This document shows positions 1 to 5,120 of a stretch of 5,120 bases of DNA, piece after piece. Each line of letters begins with the position of its first letter. Position 1 is the first letter of the stretch. Source of the DNA: Rhodothermota bacterium (GTDB lineage Bacteria; Hydrogenedentota; Hydrogenedentia; Hydrogenedentales; GCA-2746185); contig VFKU01000373.1 of the NCBI GenBank assembly GCA_009885415.1, positions 1 to 5,120 on the forward strand, read 5' to 3'. Below the pieces are notes generated by a model, which worked only from the letters and a program-made list of their open reading frames with translations, did no database searches and was not told where the DNA came from. The position numbers and the translations under genes are program-made.

Positions 1-597
1 CCGTTCGGGCAGGCCGTGGAAGCTGATGACGATGTGGTCGGGGCGGAAGCGATCGAGTTCGGGTTTCGCAACGGCGGCCCAGGCGTCGAGGAATTCGGGC
101 TCCTCGTAAAACGGCGGCAGGACGGCGAGCGGCGGGACGTTTAGTTTATGCGCGGCGGTTTTGTAGGCGAGTTCGAGGACGGAGCCGACGGTGGCGGAGG
201 CGTACTGCGGGAACATCGGGACGAGGAGGATGCGCGTTGCGCCTTGGGCGATGAGCGCGTCCATCTGGGCGGGGACGGAGGGCTTGCCGTAGGCCATGCC
301 GATCTCGATGAGAGTGCCGGGGAGTTCCTTGCGCAGGGCGAGGCAGAAGTCTTCGCTGTTCGAGAGTAGGGGCGAGCCGCGATCGGTCCAGATCGATTTA
401 TAGGCGGCGGCGGAAATTTTGGGTCGGGTGGGGAGGATGATGCAGTTCACCAGGAGCCAGCGCGCGAGCGGGTGGATGTCGATGACGCGGGGGTCGGAGA
501 GGAATTGTTTCAAGTAGCGCCGGACGTCCGGGACCGCCGGGCTGTCGGGGCTGCCGGTGTTGATCAGTAAAATGCCGGTTTTCTGATGGGCCTTCAT
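1..597 (-). CDS. hemH: Ferrochelatase, N-terminal part (cut by window start)
   Basis: Ferrochelatase inserts Fe2+ into protoporphyrin IX, the last step of protoheme synthesis. Reading the minus strand down from the ATG at 597-595 gives 199 codons without a stop. The start is MKAHQKTGILLINTGSPDSP, matching the family's opening 'G(V/I)LL(I/V)N(L/T)G(S/T)P'. Further family signatures follow: RRYLKQFLSDPRVI near residues 26-39, YKSIWTDRGSPL near 66-77, AYGKPSV, and PMFPQYASATVGSV near 128-141. The frame ends with VISFHGLPER, where His194 is the metal-binding/catalytic histidine of the family. The C-terminal part, including the second metal ligand (a Glu), lies outside the window; family members run about 310-370 residues. 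An in-frame TAA lies seven codons upstream of the ATG, so the start cannot move far, although no strong Shine-Dalgarno is seen. The gene diverges from the plus-strand operon, and no clear promoter for it was found. Identity is essentially certain. Confidence 0.97.
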   Translation of the reverse strand, partial: MKAHQKTGILLINTGSPDSPAVPDVRRYLKQFLSDPRVIDIHPLARWLLVNCIILPTRPKISAAAYKSIWTDRGSPLLSNSEDFCLALRKELPGTLIEIGMAYGKPSVPAQMDALIAQGATRILLVPMFPQYASATVGSVLELAYKTAAHKLNVPPLAVLPPFYEEPEFLDAWAAVAKPELDRFRPDHIVISFHGLPER

Positions 598-650
598 GGA
601 TTTTTGGGATCGCCTTTATTATTGGAGCTTCTCAAAAAAGGGTTTTAGAT

Positions 651-735
651 CGCCCTTTCAGGGCTATAATGTCTTCTCGTCCGTCGCCGACCCAGGGCGT
701 CGCTTCTGGGCTACCGTAGAGCGCCCCTTTGGGGC
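651..735. repeat. REP/BIME-like cluster of GC-rich hairpins in the hemH-nadX intergenic region
   Basis: Three compact inverted repeats lie in tandem. GCCCT (652-656) pairs with AGGGC (660-664) over a 3-nt loop. CCCAG (691-695) pairs with CTGGG (706-710) over GGCGTCGCTT. GCCCC (723-727) pairs with GGGGC (731-735) over TTT. A further GGCGC at 746-750 could pair with GCGCC at 721-725 instead. The segment around CCCAGGGCGTCGCTTCTGGG resembles dispersed intergenic repeats that I recall from Planctomycetes/Verrucomicrobia-type genomes and that are usually attributed to REP-associated transposases. That resemblance is from memory, and only one copy is visible here. The element may extend to about 790, where another short palindrome, CCCGGCGGG (781-789), occurs. 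No coding function is apparent. The hairpins lie between divergent genes, so a role as transcription terminator is less likely than a repeat or nucleoid-binding element. Confidence 0.55.
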
Positions 736-879
736 TTCTGCTTCAGGCGCTTGGGGTTGCCGAGACGAATGTTACAGGCACCCGGCGGGAAACGGGAAAT
801 GATTTTTTTGGCGCGCTGAGCTTAGCAAAAGCCGGGGTCTATGCGCACGGCGCACTTCGTCCTAAGTCCGGGTGTGGTT

Positions 880-909
880 TTGACTTGCGCGGGAAGCGTG
901 TGTTAGCAT
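880..909 (+). promoter_or_regulatory. Sigma-70-like promoter for the nadX-rplU-rpmA-obgE-proBA operon
   Basis: A -35 box TTGACT (880-885) is followed after 18 bases by TAGCAT (904-909). The TG at 901-902 is placed as an extended -10 (TGT-TAGCAT). Reading the -10 one base earlier (TTAGCA, 903-908) gives a 17-base spacer. The expected start of transcription is near 916, leaving a leader of about 90 bases before the nadX ATG. It is the best promoter match in the intergenic region and points into the gene cluster. Strength and use are inferred. Confidence 0.6.
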
Positions 910-918
910 CCGCAGGTT

Positions 919-997
919 GTGCCGCTTGCCGTTTCGTGCAGCGGCGTCTGACCTGAGCCGCAATCCGGTCTCCTTGTGGGAGCGGGTGCGCTTTTTT
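919..997 (+). promoter_or_regulatory. Structured 5' leader with two stem-loops and a T-run
   Basis: Downstream of the predicted transcription start, GCCGCT (921-926) pairs perfectly with AGCGGC (940-945), and two more pairs are possible inside after a one-base bulge. A second, weak stem, CTCC (970-973) with GGAG (979-982), is followed by a run of six T's (992-997). Together these could be a simple attenuator or an autogenous r-protein control leader, since rplU and rpmA lie in the same presumed transcript. The second stem is short and sits nine bases from the T-run, so a strong intrinsic terminator is not supported. Confidence 0.25.
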
Positions 998-1007
998 GTG
1001 CGGGACC

Positions 1008-1856
1008 ATGAGCGCTCATTCCACCAAGATGAAATTCGGCATTGTCGGCTGCGGGAACATCGGCGCCGACCTGTGCATCGCCGTGCAGAAGGGCGATATC
1101 TTGGCGGAGGTGGCGGCGCTGACGGACGTCGATGTCGAGCGCGCGAAAGTGCTGCTGCGGACGTTTCAGTTGGACGCCGATGTTTGCGGGCTCGATGAGA
1201 ACGCGGCCAAGGTGGATTACCTGGTCGAGTGTGCGGGCGCGGGCGCGGTGAAGGATGTGCTGCAGGCGGCGATTCGCCATCAGACGGACTGCTTGATTAT
1301 GAGCGTGGGCGGTTTGTTGGAGAATATGTCGCTGTACGAGGAGGCGAAGCGTAGCGGCATCCAGGTGCATTTGCCTTCGGGCGCCTTGTGCGGCTTTGAC
1401 GGTATTCGCGCGGCGATGGAAGCGGGCCTTCATTCGGTGACGCTGACGACGCGCAAGCCGCCGGCGGGATTGGCCGGGGCTCCGTATTTGCGCGAGCGCG
1501 GCATCAGCCTGCAAGGGCTGGATGAAGCGATGGTGGTTTTTGAAGGCAGTGCGCGGGAGGCCGTGAAGGCCTTTCCGCAGAATGTGAATGTCGCGGCGTC
1601 GCTGAGCTTGGCGGGCATTGGTCCGGACGAGACGCGCGTGCGGGTGATTGCGGATCCGGATATTTCGATGAATATCCACGAGGTGGTGGCCGAGGGTGCG
1701 TTTGGCCGCTTGACGGCGATGACGGAGAATTTGCCGTCGCCGCGGAACGCGAAGTCGAGTTACCTGGCTTCGCTGTCGGCGGTGGCGGAATTGCGGCTGG
1801 CGGCCGAGGCTTTTGTGGCGCGTCATGCGCATGCGGCGGACACCCCGGCGCACTAG
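1008..1856 (+). CDS. nadX: L-aspartate dehydrogenase, NadX type
   Basis: L-aspartate dehydrogenase oxidises L-aspartate to iminoaspartate with NAD(P)+, supplying NadA for quinolinate and NAD synthesis in place of the oxidase NadB. An N-terminal Rossmann fold is clear: FGIVGCGNIG with the GxGxxG glycines at 14, 16 and 19. The family loop PSGALCG lies at 123-129, followed by TTRKPP, then FPQNVNVAA at 189-197. DPDISMNIHEV carries the likely catalytic His224, and ENLPSPRNAKSS follows near the end. Counted from 1008 the protein is 282 residues, slightly longer than the usual 240-270. The start is uncertain: the ATG at 1029 (MKFGIVGCG) matches family N termini best, ATG 1008 adds seven residues, and a TTG at 996 would add four more. 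None has a well-placed Shine-Dalgarno. It is the first gene after the promoter at 880-909, and rplU follows after 68 bases. NadA and NadC are not in the window. Family assignment is firm; the precise substrate is inferred from the motifs. Confidence 0.9.
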   Translation: MSAHSTKMKFGIVGCGNIGADLCIAVQKGDILAEVAALTDVDVERAKVLLRTFQLDADVCGLDENAAKVDYLVECAGAGAVKDVLQAAIRHQTDCLIMSVGGLLENMSLYEEAKRSGIQVHLPSGALCGFDGIRAAMEAGLHSVTLTTRKPPAGLAGAPYLRERGISLQGLDEAMVVFEGSAREAVKAFPQNVNVAASLSLAGIGPDETRVRVIADPDISMNIHEVVAEGAFGRLTAMTENLPSPRNAKSSYLASLSAVAELRLAAEAFVARHAHAADTPAH

Positions 1857-1883
1857 GCGATTTTTGAATTAGCGATTCGTGCG

Positions 1884-1896
1884 GCGCCGATGGCGC
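1884..1896 (+). other. Small hairpin in the nadX-rplU gap
   Basis: GCGCC (1884-1888) and GGCGC (1892-1896) form a perfect 5-bp stem with a GAT loop, 16 bases before the rplU Shine-Dalgarno. There is no following T-run, so it is not an intrinsic terminator. It might be part of an L21 leader structure or a processing site, but a stem this short arises often by chance in GC-rich DNA. Confidence 0.25.
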
Positions 1897-1911
1897 AGCG
1901 CGAACAACGAT

Positions 1912-1915
1912 GGAG
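1912..1915 (+). promoter_or_regulatory. Shine-Dalgarno that fixes the rplU start
   Basis: GGAG at 1912-1915 lies nine bases before the ATG at 1925. The same frame has an earlier ATG at 1910, but it overlaps this GGAG and has no ribosome site of its own. The site therefore selects 1925, which also gives the canonical L21 N terminus. Confidence 0.75.
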
Positions 1916-1924
1916 ACGACGACG

Positions 1925-2236
1925 ATGTATGCGGTAGTGGCGACCGGTGGCAAACAAGTCCGGGTGAGCGAAGGCGACATCCTTCGAGTGGAAAAATTGG
2001 AAGCGGCGATGGGCGACCAGATCGAGCTGAGCGACGTGAAGTTCGTCGGCAAGGACGACGGCGGCGTGCTCGACGAGGCCAAGCTGAAGAAGGCGAAGGT
2101 CATGTGCCGCGTGACGGGCGAGGGCCGGGCCAAGAAAGTCCGCGTATTCAAATACAAGCGGCGCAAACAGTATCACCGGACCTACGGGCACCGGCAGTCA
2201 TACACCCAACTGACGATCGAGAAGATTACGGTCTGA
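1925..2236 (+). CDS. rplU: 50S ribosomal protein L21 (bL21)
   Basis: L21 is a structural protein of the large ribosomal subunit that binds 23S rRNA. The 103-residue product equals the usual family length. It opens with MYAVVATGGKQVRVSEGD, the standard 'YA(V/I)(I/V)xTGGKQY(R/K)V' signature. It continues with the 'GD' beta strands (AAMGDQIEL) and ends in a strongly basic tail, KYKRRKQYHRTYGHRQSYTQ, then LTIEKI, which is the 'KRRKxYRRxxGHRQ' signature. The start at 1925 is chosen over the in-frame ATG at 1910 because GGAG at 1912-1915 is correctly spaced and family members begin with M-Y-A. It is followed after 36 bases by rpmA, the usual L21-L27 pair. No separate promoter was found in the 68 bases after nadX. 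Confidence 0.97.
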   Translation: MYAVVATGGKQVRVSEGDILRVEKLEAAMGDQIELSDVKFVGKDDGGVLDEAKLKKAKVMCRVTGEGRAKKVRVFKYKRRKQYHRTYGHRQSYTQLTIEKITV

Positions 2237-2272
2237 GCGCCGCCGATTCGCGGACGATGAAGGAGTAAGGAC

Positions 2273-2536
2273 ATGGCACACAAGAAAGCGGGCGGAAGCA
2301 CGCGGAACGGTCGCGATTCGAACTCGCAGCGCTTGGGCGTAAAGCGCTACGGCGGGCAGGAAGTACGCGCGGGAAACATTCTCGTTCGCCAGCGCGGCAC
2401 TGTGTTTCATCCGGGGCGCAACGTGGGTATCGGCAGCGACGACACGCTCTTCGCGCTCAAGGACGGCGTGGTCCGTTTTGCGTCGGTCGCCAAGGGCCGG
2501 CAGCGCATCGACGTGCTCGCGGCGGCGGAAGCCTAA
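2273..2536 (+). CDS. rpmA: 50S ribosomal protein L27 (bL27)
   Basis: L27 sits next to the peptidyl-transferase centre, where its flexible N terminus reaches the tRNA acceptor ends. The 87-residue product is of normal length. It begins MAHKKAGGSTRNGRDSNSQR and continues LGVKRYGGQEVRAGNILVRQ, RGTVFHPGRNVGIGSDDTLFA and DGVVRF, all hallmarks of the family. It starts directly at AHKKAGGS without the cleavable leader found in Firmicutes and relatives, which argues for a Gram-negative host. A strong Shine-Dalgarno AAGGAG (2260-2265) lies seven bases before the ATG, consistent with high expression. It lies between rplU (36 bases) and obgE (30 bases). Confidence 0.98.
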   Translation: MAHKKAGGSTRNGRDSNSQRLGVKRYGGQEVRAGNILVRQRGTVFHPGRNVGIGSDDTLFALKDGVVRFASVAKGRQRIDVLAAAEA

Positions 2537-2566
2537 GCGGGACTCGCTCCGGAATGCCCCCCACTC

Positions 2567-3817
2567 ATGTTTATCGATCGCACGCGCATTCGAGTGACCG
2601 CCGGCGACGGGGGCAACGGCTGCATCGCGTTTAGGCGCGAGAAGTACGTTCCTTTCGGCGGGCCGAGCGGGGGCGACGGCGGCCGCGGCAGCGACATCAT
2701 TCTGGCCGCGACACAACGCATCAATTCTCTGAACCACCTCCGGTTCCATTCCATTTGGAAGGGCAAGCGCGGCGAGCACGGCCTGGGCAGCGACATGGCC
2801 GGGAAGTGCGCCGAGGACGTGATCATCGAGGTGCCGGTCGGCACGGTCGTCCACGATTCGGAGACGCAGGAAATTCTCGCGGACCTCTCCGCGGACGGCG
2901 CGCGCTACGTGCTCGCCAAGGGCGGCTCGGGCGGGCGAGGGAACTCTCGTTTTACCAATTCGACGCACCAGGCTCCCGGTTTTGCCGAGCGCGGAGAACC
3001 CGGCACGGAGGCCTCGGTCGATCTTGAGCTGAAAATGATCGCCGAAGTCGGTATCGCGGGTCTGCCGAACGCTGGAAAATCTACTTTGCTCTCGCGGATC
3101 AGCGCTGCGCGCCCGAAGATCGCGGACTATCCCTTTACAACACTGAGCCCGAACCTGGGCGTGGTGGATCTCTCCGATTTCCGCAGCTTCACGGCGGCGG
3201 ACATCCCCGGGATCATCGAAGGCGCGGCGCAGGGCAAGGGACTCGGCCTCGAATTTCTGCGGCACATCGAGCGCACGAAAGTTATTCTCATTCTGATCGA
3301 TCCGTCCTTTGAGTCGCCGTCGAAGACCTTGCGCACGCTTGAACATGAACTCGCCGAATACAGCGACGAGTTTTTGGAACGTCCGCGGGTGATTGCGTTT
3401 AGCAAGGCGGATCTGCCGGAAGTGCGCGCGAAGTATGCCAAGCGCGGGAAGACTTTCAAGAATGCGCACTTGATCTCGGCTGCGACGGGCGAGGGCGTGC
3501 CGGAACTGCTCGAGGTGCTCTGGGCCACGATCGAGCGGGTGAAGGCGGGCGTGGTCGAGGAAGTTGTCGAGTCCTACCAGGAACACGAGCACGAGCCGGC
3601 CTTCAAGATCGGGCGCGCGGACGACGGCTTTATCGTGGAAGGCAAGAGATTGGTCAAGGCCGTGCGCATGACGGACTTTAGCAATGACGAGGCGGTGCGT
3701 TATCTCGACCGCAAGCTGAAGAAGATGGGCGTGTACAAGGCGCTCAAGCGCCTGGGCGCGACCGAAGGCACGACGATTCATATTGACGACGCTGAACTCG
3801 AATACCACGCCGAGTAG
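2567..3817 (+). CDS. obgE: Obg/CgtA-family ribosome-assembly GTPase
   Basis: Obg is an essential GTPase that binds the 50S subunit during late assembly and links it to (p)ppGpp signalling and growth control. The 416-residue product has the three family domains. The glycine-rich Obg fold covers about residues 1-158 (AGDGGNGCIAFRREKYVPFGGPSGGDGGRG and GGSGGRGN segments). The GTPase domain has G1 GLPNAGKS (165-172), switch I DYPFTT (187-192), G3 DIPG (212-215), G4 SKAD (279-282) and G5 SAATG (304-308). A C-terminal OCT domain covers about 346-412 (FKIGRADDGFIVEGKRL and onward). The G4 motif has Ser in place of the usual Asn of NKxD. The start at 2567 gives the family N terminus MFIDRTRIRVTAGDGGNG but has no clear Shine-Dalgarno, so translation may be coupled to rpmA, which ends 30 bases upstream. 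proB follows after only five bases. Confidence 0.97.
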   Translation: MFIDRTRIRVTAGDGGNGCIAFRREKYVPFGGPSGGDGGRGSDIILAATQRINSLNHLRFHSIWKGKRGEHGLGSDMAGKCAEDVIIEVPVGTVVHDSETQEILADLSADGARYVLAKGGSGGRGNSRFTNSTHQAPGFAERGEPGTEASVDLELKMIAEVGIAGLPNAGKSTLLSRISAARPKIADYPFTTLSPNLGVVDLSDFRSFTAADIPGIIEGAAQGKGLGLEFLRHIERTKVILILIDPSFESPSKTLRTLEHELAEYSDEFLERPRVIAFSKADLPEVRAKYAKRGKTFKNAHLISAATGEGVPELLEVLWATIERVKAGVVEEVVESYQEHEHEPAFKIGRADDGFIVEGKRLVKAVRMTDFSNDEAVRYLDRKLKKMGVYKALKRLGATEGTTIHIDDAELEYHAE

Positions 3818-3822
3818 CTCCG

Positions 3823-4950
3823 ATGGCCGACGCGTTTCTTAACGTAAATACGCTCGTCGTCAAGATTGGGACGACGCTGCTCACGGGCCCGGGCGGCTTT
3901 GACGGGCGGCTGCTCGAGGGCCTCGTGAAGGACGTGGTGCGCCTGAAGGCGCAGCGCAAGATGAACATACTGATTGTGTCTTCGGGCGCGGTCGGCTGCG
4001 GCATGGATCGGCTGGGGATGAAGGAGCGGCCGGCCTCGCTGCCGCTCAAGCAGGCGACGGCGGCGGTGGGGCAGTCGCGGCTGATGCACATTTACGAGGC
4101 GCTGTTTCAGACCTACGGCGGCGGACTTCACGCCGCGCAGGTGTTGCTGACCGCGCGCGACCTCGATGAGCGCCAGGGCTACTTGAGCATTCGCAACACG
4201 CTGAACACGCTTTTCGATTTCGGCAACGTCGTGCCGATTATTAACGAGAACGACTCAACGGCTTCCGACGAATTGCGTTTCGGCGACAACGACACACTGG
4301 CCGCGCGCGTGTCGGCGAAAATTGGCGCGGACCTGCTGATTATCCTGAGCAACGTCGATGGGTTGTATGACAAGAACCCGGCGACGCATGCCGATGCGAA
4401 ACTTATCGCGCACGTCGAGCACGTTTCTGCGGAGTTGGAGAGCGCGGCGGAGGACACGCTGGCGGCGACCTCGGTGGGCGGCATGAAGACCAAGCTGACC
4501 GCCGCGCGCATCGCGTGCGCCGCGGGGCTGCCGACGGTGATCGCGAACGGGAATCGCGAGAACGTGGTCTCGGGCGTGCTCGACGGGACCGCGCCGATGA
4601 CGGTCTTCGGCAAGGCGGCGAACTCGATGGCGCATCGCAAACGCTGGATCGCGTTCGGCAAGGCGCCGCGCGGGAGCGTGGTGATCGACGATGGCGCAAA
4701 AAACGCGCTCGTGAATCAGGGGCGGAGTCTGCTCGCCGCAGGCGTGGTTCAAGTCGAGGGCGATTTCGACGCGGGCGAGGCGGTGAACCTGCGAGACGCC
4801 GCCGGGCACGATGTTGCGCGCGGGTTGTCGAATTATTCGAGCGGGGACTTGTCGGCGATCAAGGGCCTGAAGACCGGGCAGATCGCAGAAAAACTCGGCC
4901 GCAAGGATTTTGACGAGGTCATCCACCGGGACAATTTGGTACTGTTATAA
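3823..4950 (+). CDS. proB: Glutamate 5-kinase (gamma-glutamyl kinase)
   Basis: ProB phosphorylates L-glutamate to gamma-glutamyl phosphate, the first and normally proline-inhibited step of proline synthesis. The product is 375 residues, close to the 367 of E. coli. The N-terminal amino-acid-kinase domain (about 1-260) shows VVKIGTTLL, SSGAVGCG (53-60), INENDST (140-146), FGDNDTLAA (153-161), LSNVDGLYDKNP and GGMKTKL (219-225). The C-terminal PUA domain (about 283-362) begins near RGSVVIDDGAKNAL, so this is the two-domain ProB form. The ATG lies five bases after the obgE stop with no good Shine-Dalgarno, suggesting translational coupling. Its TAA stop (4948-4950) runs into the left arm of a 13-bp inverted repeat, and proA starts 47 bases later. 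Its product is handed to ProA, and the pair usually acts as a complex. Identity is certain. Confidence 0.97.
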   Translation: MADAFLNVNTLVVKIGTTLLTGPGGFDGRLLEGLVKDVVRLKAQRKMNILIVSSGAVGCGMDRLGMKERPASLPLKQATAAVGQSRLMHIYEALFQTYGGGLHAAQVLLTARDLDERQGYLSIRNTLNTLFDFGNVVPIINENDSTASDELRFGDNDTLAARVSAKIGADLLIILSNVDGLYDKNPATHADAKLIAHVEHVSAELESAAEDTLAATSVGGMKTKLTAARIACAAGLPTVIANGNRENVVSGVLDGTAPMTVFGKAANSMAHRKRWIAFGKAPRGSVVIDDGAKNALVNQGRSLLAAGVVQVEGDFDAGEAVNLRDAAGHDVARGLSNYSSGDLSAIKGLKTGQIAEKLGRKDFDEVIHRDNLVLL

Positions 4951-4984
4951 ACGGTAGGGCGAGTTATGCTCCGCCCTACCGTTT
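4949..4984. repeat. Perfect 13-bp inverted repeat between proB and proA
   Basis: AAACGGTAGGGCG (4949-4961) is exactly complementary to CGCCCTACCGTTT (4972-4984), with a 10-base centre that can add two more pairs. The left arm takes in the last two bases of the proB stop codon, and the right arm ends directly at the proA Shine-Dalgarno. There is no T-run beyond the stem (next bases GAGGAATTC), so an efficient rho-independent terminator is unlikely. The GTAGGGCG...CGCCCTAC arms resemble dispersed palindromes I recall from Verrucomicrobia-type genomes (from memory). Possible roles are a mobile palindrome, mRNA 3'-end protection for proB, or partial attenuation of proA. Confidence 0.8.
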
Positions 4985-4990
4985 GAGGAA
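4985..4990 (+). promoter_or_regulatory. proA Shine-Dalgarno abutting the hairpin
   Basis: GAGGAA lies seven bases before the ATG at 4998 and fixes that start. It begins at the base immediately after the 13-bp stem, so a folded hairpin would sit at the edge of the ribosome-binding site. Confidence 0.75.
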
Positions 4991-4997
4991 TTCGACC

Positions 4998-5120
4998 ATG
5001 GCAGTCGTGGACAAATCGCTGCACGAGGAAATCGCGCAGATCGGACGTCAGGCGCGGCATGCCTCGCATGCTTTGCGCGGGATGACGCGCGCGGTGAAGG
5101 ACGCCGCGCTGATCGCCGCG
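4998..5120 (+). CDS. proA: Glutamate-5-semialdehyde dehydrogenase, N-terminal fragment (cut by window end)
   Basis: ProA reduces gamma-glutamyl phosphate to glutamate-5-semialdehyde with NADPH, the second step of proline synthesis. Only 41 codons are present. They open MAVVDKSLHEEIAQIGRQAR and continue with an alanine-rich helix ending in RAVKDAALIAA. This matches the ProA N terminus, where an 'I..IG.(R/K)A(R/K).A' segment is followed by 'K(D/N)AAL..(I/A)A'. The catalytic cysteine and cofactor-binding regions are beyond the window. Position directly after proB supports the call. The Shine-Dalgarno at 4985-4990 fixes the start. No stop interrupts the frame up to the edge. Confidence 0.92.
   Translation, partial: MAVVDKSLHEEIAQIGRQARHASHALRGMTRAVKDAALIAA

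Noticed and set aside
148..369. 73-codon plus-strand frame
   Set aside because: It is antisense to the ferrochelatase gene, which is conserved along its whole visible length.
665..670. Perfect TATAAT on the plus strand
   Set aside because: No acceptable -35 lies 16-18 bases upstream (GTTTTA/TTTTAG). It lies in the loop region between repeat hairpins and about 340 bases from the nearest plus-strand gene.
596..956. Two small plus-strand frames (596-802 and 729-956) in the hemH-nadX gap
   Set aside because: They run through the hairpin repeat and the promoter, lack ribosome sites, and resemble no protein.
903..1853. 316-codon open frame on the minus strand opposite nadX
   Set aside because: The composition is dominated by Arg, His and Gln and no motifs are visible. 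The plus-strand frame is a clear aspartate dehydrogenase.
1910..1924. Upstream ATG adding METTT to L21
   Set aside because: It overlaps the GGAG that serves the ATG at 1925, and L21 proteins begin MYA.
2198..3808. 536-codon open frame on the minus strand across rpmA and obgE
   Set aside because: It is antisense to two certain genes, is rich in Arg/His/Ala, and has no recognisable domain. Long antisense frames are expected in GC-rich DNA with strong codon bias.
4949..4990. Classical rho-independent terminator after proB
   Set aside because: The stem is strong but no T-run follows on the plus strand, and the co-directional partner gene proA starts 14 bases after the stem.
4833..5069. 78-codon minus-strand frame over the proB end and proA start
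   Set aside because: It crosses the inverted repeat and is antisense to two recognised genes, with no protein similarity that I can see.

Overview
The window is a GC-rich stretch of bacterial chromosome carrying seven recognisable housekeeping genes, the first and last cut by the window edges. No phage, plasmid, CRISPR, rRNA or tRNA sequence is visible. The ribosomal protein L27 starts directly with MAHKKAGGS and lacks the cleaved leader typical of Firmicutes, so a Gram-negative type of organism is likely. The order rplU-rpmA-obgE-proB-proA occurs in several Gram-negative lineages; from memory these include Verrucomicrobia and Geobacter-like bacteria. The two palindromic intergenic elements resemble dispersed repeats I associate with Verrucomicrobia, Planctomycetes and related phyla. 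A PVC-group or similar origin is my best guess, but it is inferred and not proven.

Layout. Positions 1-597 (minus strand) hold the N-terminal 199 codons of ferrochelatase (hemH), ending just after the catalytic SFHG motif. Positions 598-1007 are a divergent intergenic region of about 410 bases. It contains a cluster of short GC-rich hairpins (about 651-735) that looks like a REP/BIME-type repeat. Further on are a good sigma-70-like promoter (880-909, plus strand) and a leader with two small stem-loops. On the plus strand there follow, all co-directional: an L-aspartate dehydrogenase (nadX type, ending 1856), rplU (L21, 1925-2236), rpmA (L27, 2273-2536), obgE (ribosome-assembly GTPase, 2567-3817), proB (glutamate 5-kinase, 3823-4950), and the first 41 codons of proA (from 4998). 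A perfect 13-bp inverted repeat fills the proB-proA gap.

How they work together. The gaps between plus-strand genes are 5-68 bases and I see no convincing internal promoter, so they can be read as one operon from the promoter at 880-909. L21, L27 and Obg are all involved in the large ribosomal subunit. ProB and ProA catalyse the first two steps of proline synthesis. The aspartate dehydrogenase would feed iminoaspartate to NAD synthesis. HemH, transcribed divergently, makes protoheme. I found no evidence of an undescribed system. The parts worth a second look are the intergenic repeats, the structured leader, and the proB-proA hairpin.
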